A stretch of 64,000 nt of DNA, taken from assembly GCF_001956985.1 (NCBI RefSeq), contig NZ_CP019082.1, positions 3,348,001-3,412,000 of the forward strand, written 5' to 3'. Below are positions 26,161-34,854 of the stretch, piece after piece. Source of the DNA: Paludisphaera borealis. Lineage in GTDB: Bacteria; Planctomycetota; Planctomycetia; Isosphaerales; Isosphaeraceae. The notes below the pieces were generated by a model. That model was not told the DNA's origin and made no database searches. It saw only the letters and a list, made by a program, of their open reading frames with translations. The position numbers and the translations under genes are program-made. Positions within the stretch are counted from its first letter, which is position 1. Each line of letters opens with the position of its first letter.

Positions 26161-27532
26161 AATCAACTTCACGGTCGAATATTATCGCTCATTCGGCACC
26201 GAGCAGACCCTTAATATGCTCGCCACCTCGCTAAAGGACCATCCTGGTCATTGCGTACAAATCCCTGCCACTGACAAAAGCGTTCTGCAGACTGGGGTCA
26301 TATATGGGGCCAATGCCTCGGGCAAATCCAATCTCATAAGGGCGATGTTGTTCGCCCAACAATTAATTTTGGGACGGACTACCCTCAAGGCACTCGCTCA
26401 ATCACGCTTCCGCTTCGTAAAGGAGGAGAAGCCGGCTTCATTCGAGTTTCGCTTTCTCGCTAATGGGCAAGTATTCGTATATGGCTTCACGACTACTCAT
26501 GAGACGATAATCGAGGAGTGGCTCGACGCTTCATCCAATACTGGCCGCGAGACCAATGTATTCACGCGTCAAAAGGAAACGATTGATATTGGGAGGCTGC
26601 GATCACTTGCAGAGGATGTGGCGATATCTCGAAAGGCACTGCGGGCTCTCAAAGACCTCGGGGTCCGAGATGATCAATTGCTACTCTCCAAAATTGTCGA
26701 GTTGCCCAATCAGAGTCGCGGCAAATTGCTGAACAGGGTTGCTTGGTGGCTAAGCAAATGCCTGACGACCGTCCCCGCCGAGTCCCACTACGCTCCACTG
26801 ATGGATATGATCGACGTGGACGAAGACTTCCGAAGATTTTGTGGCACCTTCCTCAAAAACGTCGGCACGGGGATTGATGACTTAAGCATCGAGAAGGCTA
26901 AGATAGATGCGGATAAAATCCCCAAGCAGATGCTCGACCATTTGCAGTCACCAGAAGGCGAAAACACGGCGTTGCTGATCGGAGGTCCGGGCGTAGCTCT
27001 AGAACTTGATGCAGACGACCCAACCAAGGTCATCCGAAAACATCTCAATGCCAAGCACGAGGTGAACAACGAGGATTACTCGATCTCCTTCCAAGAGGAA
27101 TCGGACGGCACTCAGCGTTGCCTTAGTTTGCTTCCTGCTCTCTATCATCTCACGCAGGAGCCCAGGGTATTTATAGTTGACGAAATTGATCGTAGCTTGC
27201 ACCCGCTACTCTGCCATGCGTTATTGAAACTCTTCCTCGATGAGTGCCCTGGTCATTATCAGCAAATGATCGTCACAACCCACGAAACCCACCTACTCGA
27301 CCTCGATCTTCTCAGGCGGGACGAGATCTGGTTCATGGAGAAGGATAGCCAGCAACAATCGCGACTGTCTTCGCTAGGAGATTGGAAGACCCGCAAGGAT
27401 CTTCGAATTGAGAAGGGTTATCTTCAGGGACGGTTTGGCGGCATCCCGTTCATCGGCCACACCAAAAAACTGAAGGACATGATTCATTGTCCGGCCAACG
27501 GAATTTGGAATGAGGAAGAAACGACCACTTGA
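26156..27532 (+). CDS. rloA: RloA/AbiLi-like AAA ATPase (defence)
   Basis: Start at ATG 26156 (MLINFTVEYYRSFG), the typical opening of AAA15-type OLD/RloA-like ATPases; the open frame back to 26102 is probably not translated. Walker A is GVIYGANASGKSN (residues 48-59), Walker B VFIVDEIDRSLHP near 340, and the switch TTHE near 372; an ABC-type signature region EESDGTQRCLSLLPALY precedes Walker B. 458 residues. rloB follows with a 23-base overlap, the same order as in RloA-RloB and lactococcal AbiLi-AbiLii phage-abortive systems. Codon use is much more AT-rich than neighbouring genes, a sign of transfer. Likely the ATP-driven sensor or regulator of the pair. Confidence 0.85.
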   Translation: MLINFTVEYYRSFGTEQTLNMLATSLKDHPGHCVQIPATDKSVLQTGVIYGANASGKSNLIRAMLFAQQLILGRTTLKALAQSRFRFVKEEKPASFEFRFLANGQVFVYGFTTTHETIIEEWLDASSNTGRETNVFTRQKETIDIGRLRSLAEDVAISRKALRALKDLGVRDDQLLLSKIVELPNQSRGKLLNRVAWWLSKCLTTVPAESHYAPLMDMIDVDEDFRRFCGTFLKNVGTGIDDLSIEKAKIDADKIPKQMLDHLQSPEGENTALLIGGPGVALELDADDPTKVIRKHLNAKHEVNNEDYSISFQEESDGTQRCLSLLPALYHLTQEPRVFIVDEIDRSLHPLLCHALLKLFLDECPGHYQQMIVTTHETHLLDLDLLRRDEIWFMEKDSQQQSRLSSLGDWKTRKDLRIEKGYLQGRFGGIPFIGHTKKLKDMIHCPANGIWNEEETTT

Positions 27533-28106
27533 CCGCGAGGCGACGCCTGTCCGTGACGCAAGCTTGGTCGTCATCGCCTCCGAAGACAAGTACGCTGTTA
27601 AGCAGTACTTCGATTTCTTCGAATCCACTAAAATACAATTTCGCGTGCTCGAAACGTCCGATGGAAAATCGGCACCGGAGTATGTACACGAACGGATCAG
27701 CGAGTACATCCGTGAGTTCGAGATCGGCGAAGGTGACACCTTGTGGGTCGTCTGCGATTGTGATCACTGGGTACAGCCGGGTCACATCCAGAATCCGACT
27801 CATGTCATACAAGAGTGTCGCAAGAAGCACATCGAGGTCGCTTTGAGCAACCCATGCTTTGATCTCTGGCTACTACTTCATTTCGCTGACTTTCCCGAGG
27901 AAGAAAAGCTTACTTGCGACGAAGTGGCAACTCAACTCCGCACTGCTGTAGGCGGCTACGATAAGAAAAAGGTCTACAACCTAGCGATTGATGACGAGAA
28001 AGTGTCGAGTGCGGTTAAGAGAGCGCGTGACAATCCTCGGCCGCGAATGGGTATCCCGATTCGACCACAGACTGAGAGGCTATCCCGTAATTCTAGAAGA
28101 TCGTAA
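27510..28106 (+). pseudogene. rloB: RloB/AbiLii-like protein, 3' end displaced by an IS5-family insertion
   Basis: ATG 27510 lies inside the rloA 3' end. Residues 1-188 are native RloB: a glutamate-containing segment (VVIASEDKYAVKQYFDFFES), an acidic DxD strand (TLWVVCDCDHW) as in Toprim-like nucleases, and the family signature LSNPCFDLWLLLHFADF. After Thr188 the frame enters the IS and ends at a stop at 28106 with unrelated residues (ERLSRNSRRS). Joining 28075 to 29014 removes the IS plus one TGA duplication and continues the frame to TAA at 29126-29128, giving 226 residues with a C-terminal TDIHLIILSLIEK helix that fits RloB ends. The present product is probably inactive. Confidence 0.85.
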
Positions 28107-29013
28107 ACTCTTGTCCTCCCAGGAGGTTCGCAGGATTCATCGCCGCAGGAGCACCGTTCGATGCGTAAGCCCTACCCGTCCGACCTGACCGACGAACAGT
28201 GGGCGATCGTCGAGCCCTTGATCCCCGTTCCCCAGGTCGGACGGCCCCGGACCAACGACATGCGGGAGGTGCTCAATGCCATCCTCTACCTCAACCGCTC
28301 GGGGTGCCAGTGGGATATGCTGCCGCACGACCTGCCGGCCAAGAGCACCGTCTACAACCACTTCGCCCAGTGGCGGGACGACGGCACATGGCAACTCATC
28401 CTGGACGCCCTGCGCCGCCAGGTCCGCACGACGGCCGGGCGGGAGCCGTCCCCAAGCGCCGGGAGCATCGACAGCCAGACGGTCAAGGGGACCGAGACAG
28501 GGGGCGAACGGGGCTACGACGGCGGCAAGAAGCTGACCGGCGTGAAACGACATATCATCGTGGATACGCTGGGGTTGCTGCTGGTCGTGGCGGTCTCGGC
28601 GGCGTCCGCCGACGACGGGACGCACGCCCCCCAGGTGCTGGGGCGGCTGACGGCCGAGCATCGAAGCCGGTTGGCGTTGGTCTGGGGCGACGGCAAGTAT
28701 CGCAACCACCACCTCGACGGCTGGCTGGCGGAGGCCTCGGCCGGGTACAGGATCGAGGTCGTGGAGCGGCCGCCGGGAAGCCAAGGGTTTGTGAAGCTGC
28801 CGAGGCGCTGGGTGGTGGAGCGGACGTTCGCCTGGCTGGGGCGGCATCGGCGACACAGTCGGAATTACGAGCACCACGCCGAGAGCAGCGAGTCGATGAT
28901 CCGCATCAGCTCTATTCATCGCATGCTCAAGTTCTTGAAGCCCGATCGCTCAAGGCCGGCGATCCCGTTCAAGTACCATAAAAACCAGGACATCATTACG
29001 GGATAGCCTCTGA
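28073..29013 (+). mobile_element. IS5-family insertion sequence with 3-bp target duplication
   Basis: The element spans 28076-29010 (935 bp). Its ends are perfect 16-bp inverted repeats GAGGCTATCCCGTAAT (28076-28091) and ATTACGGGATAGCCTC (28995-29010). Flanking TGA at 28073-28075 and 29011-29013 is a 3-bp duplication of TNA type, as made by several IS5 subgroups. It carries a single intact transposase gene in the same orientation as the rloB it interrupts, and its base composition is GC-rich like the core genome. Confidence 0.95.
28161..29006 (+). CDS. IS5-family transposase
   Basis: 281 residues, intact. N-terminal DUF4096-like segment ([48 protein letters not shown]) and DDE nuclease domain: first Asp in [10 protein letters not shown], second Asp in [12 protein letters not shown], Glu in [17 protein letters not shown]. 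The gene lies between perfect terminal repeats, with GGAGG at about 28121 well upstream and no strong closer site. Because ends, target duplication and gene are all intact, the element is probably active or recently so. Confidence 0.96.
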   Translation: MRKPYPSDLTDEQWAIVEPLIPVPQVGRPRTNDMREVLNAILYLNRSGCQWDMLPHDLPAKSTVYNHFAQWRDDGTWQLILDALRRQVRTTAGREPSPSAGSIDSQTVKGTETGGERGYDGGKKLTGVKRHIIVDTLGLLLVVAVSAASADDGTHAPQVLGRLTAEHRSRLALVWGDGKYRNHHLDGWLAEASAGYRIEVVERPPGSQGFVKLPRRWVVERTFAWLGRHRRHSRNYEHHAESSESMIRISSIHRMLKFLKPDRSRPAIPFKYHKNQDIITG

Positions 29014-29147
29014 CATCCATCTTATTATCCTGTCTCTAATAGAGAAGGGTGTCATCTCGGTGCGTCGCAGGCAGGAGACAGCTCGTGGGGCGAGGAAGCG
29101 GAATACAAGGGACGTGAAGGGCGATTAATCGAGCTAAGGAAAACCCG

Positions 29148-29214
29148 GTGTCAAGGAAAACCCAGTGTCAGTTCTGGTTTCGGCCTACCTCGGGGCGAAA
29201 ACGGAGTCATTCCT
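29148..29214. repeat. Right inverted arm flanking the rloAB unit, with a short internal duplication
   Basis: AAAACCCAGTGTCAGTTC, TTTCGGCCT, GGGCGAA and GTCATTCCT, in order, complement the left arm at 25931-26003. Just before it, GGAAAACCCGGTGTCAA at 29138-29154 is a partial direct duplicate of the arm's first block. The arm lies 28 bases after the original rloB stop codon. Confidence 0.7.
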
Positions 29215-29266
29215 AGGCCGGGGCGGGGGGAACCGCTTGAGCCATCGGCTTATTTCGGATTCGTAT

Positions 29267-30454
29267 TCAAGTTGAGTGGCCCGCTTCCGTCTCGGTCGCC
29301 TGGGCGTCGCCTTCGTCGACATCGGGGCGCGTGAACGGGGAGAAGTCGGGTGACTCGAAAAGCGACAGGTACGGATCGTAACGATAGCGTCGATTTCGCT
29401 GAAAGCCGGTCGTCTCTCGCAGAATTCCCGCCTCGGCGAACTGCTCGACGTACTTGCCGGCGGTCGGAAAACCGCACCCGAGCCGCTGCTGGACCATGTG
29501 GATCGAGACGAGCGGCTGCTCGAAGAGGTAGTCGAGGAGCGCCTGGTGCTTCACCCGCTGCCGATGCTCCTCCCGCAGTGCCAGAATCTTGCGGGCGGTC
29601 TCCGTGGCCGCCTGGCTGACCTCGAAGACGCCCCGCAGGAAGAACTTGATCCAGCCTTCCCAGTCGCCCGATTGGCGGATCGCCGTCAGCCGGTCGTAAT
29701 ACTCCGCCCGGTTCGCCTTGAGAAAGGAGCTGAGGTAGAGCAGAGGGCGGTGGAGAATCTCTCGCTGGCAGAGCAGGAACGTGATCAACAGCCGCCCGAC
29801 CCGCCCGTTGCCGTCGATGAAGGGGTGGATTGTCTCGAACTGGGCGTGGGCGAGAGCGCAGTGGATCAGGACGGGGAACGTCTCGTCGTCGTGGAGGAAC
29901 TTCTCCAGGTTGTCGAGCGCCGAGTGCATCTGGTGGACGGGGGGAGGCACGAAGGCCGCCGTGGCGAGCGTGCAACCCGCGGGACCGATCCAGTTCTGGC
30001 TGCGCCGGAAATCGCCGGGCGTCTTCTCGCCCCCTCGCACTCCTCGCAGAAGCCGCTCGTGAATCTCACGGATGAGCTTCAGGCACAGGGGCAGGTCTTT
30101 CAGGCGGCCGAGCCCGAAGTTCATGGCGTTGACGTAGTTGACGACTTCGCCGACGTCCTTCGGAAGATCAGCCCCCTTCTCGTCCAACTCAAACTGGAGC
30201 ACATCCTCCAGAGTGCTCTGGGTTCCCTCGATCTGGGAACTGAGCACCGCCTCCTGTCGCACGAACATGGCCACGAACAGGTCCGGGTTCGGCAAGATCG
30301 ACGTGACCCCGTCCAGCCTCCCAAGCGCCCGATCGGCCCTCGACATCAGGTTGATCGTCTCGGCGTCGAGCACCGGCGGCGGATCGGGCGGCAGAGGAGC
30401 CGGGACGAAAGCCCGGTATCCCTCGACCTGTCGGATAAATTGACCGGCTCGCAT
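29267..30454 (-). CDS. Fic-family protein (probable AMP-transferase), self-inhibited type
   Basis: 395 residues. The Fic core motif is complete: IHPFIDGNGRVGRLL near residue 210, with the catalytic His. An N-terminal motif SSQIEG near residue 73 matches the inhibitory [ST]xxxE[GN] helix found before the Fic core in class II proteins, so the enzyme is likely auto-inhibited. The C-terminal part (LLDYLFEQPLVSIHMVQQRL; FPTAGKYVEQFAEAGILRET) is a winged-helix DNA-binding domain. Such Fic-wHTH proteins are common as solitary bacterial enzymes. It lies just outside the right arm of the rloAB unit on the opposite strand; a functional link is possible but unproven. Confidence 0.92.
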   Translation of the reverse strand: MRAGQFIRQVEGYRAFVPAPLPPDPPPVLDAETINLMSRADRALGRLDGVTSILPNPDLFVAMFVRQEAVLSSQIEGTQSTLEDVLQFELDEKGADLPKDVGEVVNYVNAMNFGLGRLKDLPLCLKLIREIHERLLRGVRGGEKTPGDFRRSQNWIGPAGCTLATAAFVPPPVHQMHSALDNLEKFLHDDETFPVLIHCALAHAQFETIHPFIDGNGRVGRLLITFLLCQREILHRPLLYLSSFLKANRAEYYDRLTAIRQSGDWEGWIKFFLRGVFEVSQAATETARKILALREEHRQRVKHQALLDYLFEQPLVSIHMVQQRLGCGFPTAGKYVEQFAEAGILRETTGFQRNRRYRYDPYLSLFESPDFSPFTRPDVDEGDAQATETEAGHST

Positions 30455-31285
30455 CGGAACACCTGTCCTCTATCGCTATTCTACGATCGTGTAAGACAGC
30501 CGAAAGGCAGCCACCCATGTTACACGAAACAGAGACTTCCTTTAACATGACGGCTCAAATTGGCTTTGGCCGGACGGGGTCAGTTTGGCAGGGCGGGGTT
30601 GTTCTTAATTTTAGACGCAGATTGGGAATTCTGGGTCATCTTGAGTCCGGGGTCGTCAATCGATCTCATGGCCGACCCGATGAGGCGTACGTCCTTCCAG
30701 ATCAGCCAGAGGACGTCCCAACAATAGGAACGGCCTTTTTCAGAACCCCTGCCTCGTGGAGTAAGTTCATACTGGGTGATTAGCTTCGCGGCGTTCTTTC
30801 CCAATCTGGATGCGGTGGCGAACGAGCCTCGAAGGCGGCTTCGCGGACTTGTCGGAAGATGCGAAAACCGCGCGGACGAACCCAATCCGGAAAGCCCTTG
30901 AGGGGCTTGCGGAGAATACGAAAACCGCGCGGACGAACCCAATCCGATCGGCGACGGGCGAGAGGCCGGGCGGTCTTCGGTCGGCCGTTCCGAGCGGGAA
31001 GGAGTCGGGAAATTCTTGCGATTCAGCGCGATCGAAGCCAATTCGACATACGGCCGCAAGATCTCACTACAAAATGCTTTGCGTTCACAGAGCGGCCAAA
31101 CTGAGGCGCGCGATCGAAGCCAATTCGGCGAGTCGCGGCGGTGCGGTCGATAAGGCTGGGATCGAAGGTCGAGGCGGTCGGCGACGATCCGAAACGGGGA
31201 ACGATCGAAGCCAATCGCGGCGGCGGTGCGGTCGTGGTGCTTTCGGAGAAAATGAAGCCAATTTCCGCGCCCAGGCCGGTCCGGG
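30455..31285. other. Repeat-rich gene-free region
   Basis: About 830 bases. Open frames here have composition unlike genes and no ribosome sites. It holds a 57-base tandem duplication (CGAAAACCGCGCGGACGAAC core at 30862 and 30919) and degenerate copies of CGATCGAAGCCAATTCG near 31029, 31111 and 31202, with a weaker copy near 31250. It separates the Fic gene from the rhomboid gene and looks like decayed repetitive DNA. Confidence 0.65.
30862..31217. repeat. Degenerate short repeats
   Basis: CGAAAACCGCGCGGACGAAC continued by CCAATCCG occurs at 30862-30889 and 30919-30946 (period 57). CGATCGAAGCCAATTCG occurs at about 31029-31045 and 31111-31127, and truncated at 31202-31217. Confidence 0.8.
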
Positions 31286-32104
31286 CTAATACCCCTGATA
31301 GGGCGAGGTCTGCCATCCCTGGAGGTGGGCGTCCATGGCTTTGATGTACTGGGCGCGGTTGTAGAAGAGGAGCGCGACGAGGATTCCGGTGGCCGCGCCG
31401 CCGACGTGGGCGAGGTAGGCGACGCCGCCGGATTCGCCCATCTTGCCGAACGCCTGCGAGCCCAGGTAGATCTGCAGGACGATCCAGCCGCCGATCACGA
31501 CCACCGCCGGCAAAACCGTAATGAACCGAAAAACCAGCACGCGGATCTGGTTGTGCGGGAACCAGACGACGTAGGCCCCCATGATCCCCGCGATGGCACC
31601 CGACGCGCCGAGGGTCGGGATCATCGAGTTCGGCGCGGCGGCGATCTGGAGCAACGATCCGGCGAGCCCGCAGGCCAGGTAGACGATGAGGTAGCGGACC
31701 TCACCCAGCACCTCCTCGACGTTGTCGCCGACGATCCAGAGGTAGAGCATGTTGCCGGCCAGATGCATCGGACTGCCGTGGAGGAACATCGACGTGAACA
31801 GGGTCAGCCAGATCGGGATCGGGCAGGGGGCGTGGGGGATCACATCCGGCGGCGCGTTGGCCGGAATCCGCTCGCCGAACGGGTCGCGCGGGTCCTGGAC
31901 CCGGACCGCCTGCTGCGGATTGACGATCGGCTCGTCGATATCCCTGTTGTGCGTGATCTCCCAGGGTGTGGCCGCCAGGGCGAACTTGAAATCCTCGCCG
32001 CGATCGACCTGGACCACGTACATCACGACATTGATCGCGATCAGGGCGTACGTGACGAACGGGGTGATCCGGGTCGGTTGCAGGTCGCCGAGGGGGAGAA
32101 CCAT
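31286..32104 (-). CDS. Rhomboid-family intramembrane serine protease
   Basis: 272 residues. Membrane helices start at TPFVTYALIAINVVMYVV. Family landmarks are the LFTSMFLHGSPMHLAGNMLYLW segment with HxxxN, the catalytic serine in PTLGASGAIAGIMGAY, and the catalytic histidine in YLAHVGGAATG. A hydrophilic insert of about 65 residues (residues 38-100, DRGEDFKF to ANAPPDV) follows the first helix. Rhomboids cleave single-pass membrane proteins; the substrate is unknown. The start MVLPLGDLQPTRITPF is typical of bacterial rhomboids. There is a run of gene-free repeats downstream. Confidence 0.94.
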   Translation of the reverse strand: MVLPLGDLQPTRITPFVTYALIAINVVMYVVQVDRGEDFKFALAATPWEITHNRDIDEPIVNPQQAVRVQDPRDPFGERIPANAPPDVIPHAPCPIPIWLTLFTSMFLHGSPMHLAGNMLYLWIVGDNVEEVLGEVRYLIVYLACGLAGSLLQIAAAPNSMIPTLGASGAIAGIMGAYVVWFPHNQIRVLVFRFITVLPAVVVIGGWIVLQIYLGSQAFGKMGESGGVAYLAHVGGAATGILVALLFYNRAQYIKAMDAHLQGWQTSPYQGY

Positions 32105-32318
32105 GAAGGGGACTCGAATCGAAAGGGGCGGGAGGGGCCGCTCGCCGGATGCGAGGACGCCGGTCTGGGATCACGCCCGTCCATTTTGTGTCCGGCGGGC
32201 GTTCTTGAAAATCCCTCTCCGGCGGAAGCCGACGGTCCTCCCGGCCACAATGATGAGTTTGAAGGCTTTGCTTGCCCATGAATCGGGCGGCGTCTGGGGA
32301 TCGGGAAGCGAGGACGGT

Positions 32319-32843
32319 TCAGGCCCAGAGCGGCTTGTCACCGATCTCGGTTTCGAGCTTCTCCCACTCCTTGCGGACCTGCGAGAGGCCGAAGGCGCAC
32401 AACTCGAACTGGTCGCTGAGCCGCCGCAGGACCGGCCGATCGTCGGTCCGGGCGCTCAGGGTGCTCGCCAGGTAGTAGGAGCGTTTGCCCTGTTGCTGAT
32501 AGTTGATCAGGCAGTCGGGCGATTGCTCGCCGCGAAGCTTGCCGAGCGCCTCGGGGTAGACGCCGGTCCAGAAGAGGGTGAAGTCGCCGACGTGGCGGTA
32601 GCACTCGCCGCGGCGCTCCAGGTCGGCCGCCGATTCGGCCTCGGCGACCATCTTCAAGACCTCGAACAGCGGGCGGCCCTGCTTGTCGCGAACCTGCCCG
32701 ATCGGCTGGCTCGGCACGAACGCCGCCAGAAGATTGGAGACGTAGCCGACGAGCGACGGGTCGCCGACGCCGAGCTCCATCATGAACGTCGATTCCGTCA
32801 GCCCGCGAAACAGCCGGTGGAGGGGATGCGATTCGGAAATCAT
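32319..32843 (-). CDS. Conserved-looking hypothetical cytosolic protein
   Basis: Start at ATG 32843 (MISESHPLHRLFRGLTEST), 174 residues. No signal peptide or membrane helix. The sequence is alpha-helical with several aromatic and Cys residues (RRGECYRHVGDFTLFWTGVY; GKRSYYLASTLSARTDD; DQFELCAFGLSQVRKEWE). Codon use matches core genes, so it is a real gene, but I do not recognise the family. It is divergent from the beta-CASP hydrolase gene. The frame is open to 32879, but that lead is not needed. Confidence 0.75.
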   Translation of the reverse strand: MISESHPLHRLFRGLTESTFMMELGVGDPSLVGYVSNLLAAFVPSQPIGQVRDKQGRPLFEVLKMVAEAESAADLERRGECYRHVGDFTLFWTGVYPEALGKLRGEQSPDCLINYQQQGKRSYYLASTLSARTDDRPVLRRLSDQFELCAFGLSQVRKEWEKLETEIGDKPLWA

Positions 32844-33325
32844 GCGTGATTTCTCCGAACGGGGGTGATCCTCACCCAACGAATGAAAGAAGGGATGGAG
32901 ACGGTGGCTTCCGACCTTTCGATTACGACCGAACTATCAGAAAAACTCGAATGGGAGCCGCGAGCCCGCTATAGCAAATGATGCGCCTCGACCCGAAATC
33001 GATCAAGCAGGGTTGCGCCGAATCGTCGGAGAATGTGGATTCCGCCCAGACTAGAACGCGGCCCGTTGCGAAGAGTGACACCATGAATGCCCGCGCGGAG
33101 ACGGCTTCGCGCTCAACCTTGATCGGAAGGCGGGTTCCTGTCATGATGAAATGGGGAGATGTTGCAGGCGCGTCGGTTTTTCGACGGAGCCCCGAGCGGC
33201 GCTCTCCGAGCAGCGGTCGTTTCCCGACGAACGCTCAAGAAGGGAACGCGAACAACGGCGATCGCGTAGTCGAGCCCGGTCCTGGGACCGTCTTGCCTCG
33301 GCGCGAGCGTCAGGAGGTTTTTGGG
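32844..33325. other. Divergent intergenic region
   Basis: About 480 bases between a minus-strand hypothetical gene and the plus-strand MBL gene. The plus frame is open across most of it but codon use is poor; I see no gene. Promoters should lie here. Confidence 0.5.
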
Positions 33326-34711
33326 TTGCGAATCACGTTTCACGGAGCAACCCGGCAAGTCACGGGAAGCGCTCATCTCTTGGAGATCGGTCCCCATCGC
33401 ATCTTGCTCGATTGTGGGTTGTTCGACTCGGATCGAATCGATCCGGCGAGTCCCAACCGCGTCCTCCCCTTCGACCCCCGCTCGCTCGACGCGGTGGTGG
33501 TCTCGCACGCCCACAACGACCACATCGGCCGGCTCCCCTATCTGGTGAAGGAAGGCTACGCCGGCCGGATCTTCACCACGCCGGCCACCGGCGACATCGC
33601 CAGCATCATGCTCCGCGACAGCGCCCGCATCCAGCGCGAAGACGTGCGGATGGCGCACATCCGGCATCCCCACATCGAGACGCCCGATCCCCTGTTCGAC
33701 CTGCTCGACGTCGAGTGGTTGGTCGAGCGTCTGGAGCGGGTGCGGTACGAGGAGCCGCGCGAGATCGTCCCCGGGGTCACGCTCACCTACCACGACGCCG
33801 GCCACATCCTGGGCTCGGCGATCGTCCAGATCGACTACAAGGAGGACGGCCGCGACCGCCGGTTCGTCTTCACCGGCGACCTCGGCCGGCGCAACACGAG
33901 CCTGCTCCCCGACCCGGCCGTAGTCAAGAACATCGACATCCTGGTCTCCGAGAGCACCTACGGCAACCGCGAGCTTGAGCCCTACGAGCGGCTGATGAAG
34001 CAGCTCCACGCGATCGTCGCCCGGGCGATCCGGCTCCAGAGCAAGGTCGTGATCCCGGCGTTCAGCTTGGGGCGGACCCAGCGGATGGTCTATTGCCTGC
34101 AAGAGCTGTTCGCGACCCACAAGCTGCGGCCGATCCCGATCTACGTCGACAGCCCGCTCGCCAACCGACTCACCGAGGTCCATCGCGACCACCCCGAAGC
34201 CTACACCCCGCACGCCCGGGCCCTGATGGACAAGGACCCGCTCTACTTCGGGTCGAAGTACGTCGAGTTTTGCCAGACCTTCGACGACTCGCGCCGGCTC
34301 AACTACCAGCGCGGGCCGATGATCGTGATCTCGTCGTCCGGCATGTGCGAGGCCGGCCGCATCCGCCATCACCTCCGGCACGTCGTCTCCGACCCCGACA
34401 ACGCCATCGTGATCGTCAGCTACCAGGCCGAGGACACCATGGGCCGGAAGATCTCCGAAGGAGTCGAGCGGCTCCAGATCCTCGACCACTGGTACGACCT
34501 GAACGCCGCCGTCTACGTCCTCGACGGCTTCTCCGGCCACGCCGACCGCAACGACCTCGCCTGGTGGTACGAACAGACCGGCGGCGAGATCGAACACGGC
34601 TTCCTCGTCCACGGCGACCCTGAAGCCATGGAAGCCCTCACCCCCGTCCTCCAGCCCTTCGTCAAAAACCCCGTCAAGCTCCCCGAGTTCCACGAAAGCT
34701 TCGAGGTCTGA
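33326..34711 (+). CDS. Metallo-beta-lactamase fold / beta-CASP RNase-like hydrolase
   Basis: I choose TTG 33326 because AGGAGG lies 8 bases upstream and homologous proteins open with the LRITFHGATRQVTGSAHLLE strand; the frame is open to 32978 but that part is not protein-like. 461 residues. Zinc ligands are in VVVSHAHNDHIGRLP (HxHxDH), the following His in YHDAGHILGSA and Asp in FTGDLGRRN. The beta-CASP part includes VIPAFSLGRTQRMVYCLQEL, SSSGMCEAGRIRHHL and DGFSGHADRNDL with the C-terminal His. This is the family of CPSF73-like RNA endo/exonucleases; a role in RNA turnover is likely. Confidence 0.92.
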   Translation: MRITFHGATRQVTGSAHLLEIGPHRILLDCGLFDSDRIDPASPNRVLPFDPRSLDAVVVSHAHNDHIGRLPYLVKEGYAGRIFTTPATGDIASIMLRDSARIQREDVRMAHIRHPHIETPDPLFDLLDVEWLVERLERVRYEEPREIVPGVTLTYHDAGHILGSAIVQIDYKEDGRDRRFVFTGDLGRRNTSLLPDPAVVKNIDILVSESTYGNRELEPYERLMKQLHAIVARAIRLQSKVVIPAFSLGRTQRMVYCLQELFATHKLRPIPIYVDSPLANRLTEVHRDHPEAYTPHARALMDKDPLYFGSKYVEFCQTFDDSRRLNYQRGPMIVISSSGMCEAGRIRHHLRHVVSDPDNAIVIVSYQAEDTMGRKISEGVERLQILDHWYDLNAAVYVLDGFSGHADRNDLAWWYEQTGGEIEHGFLVHGDPEAMEALTPVLQPFVKNPVKLPEFHESFEV

Positions 34712-34854
34712 GCACACGCCGAGAGCCGGCTCGGTCCACAACCTTGAGTACGTCCCAGCCCGGCTCAATGTCTTACATCTGTAATATGCCGTGACGATCC
34801 TCGGACGAGCGGGCACTACTTTCCGGAGACCCGATCCCAAGGAGATCGACGGAC

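Noticed and set aside
30580-31059. Minus-strand open frame of 159 codons in the repeat region
   Set aside because: It consists of translated short repeats, has no ribosome site and shows no globular protein pattern.
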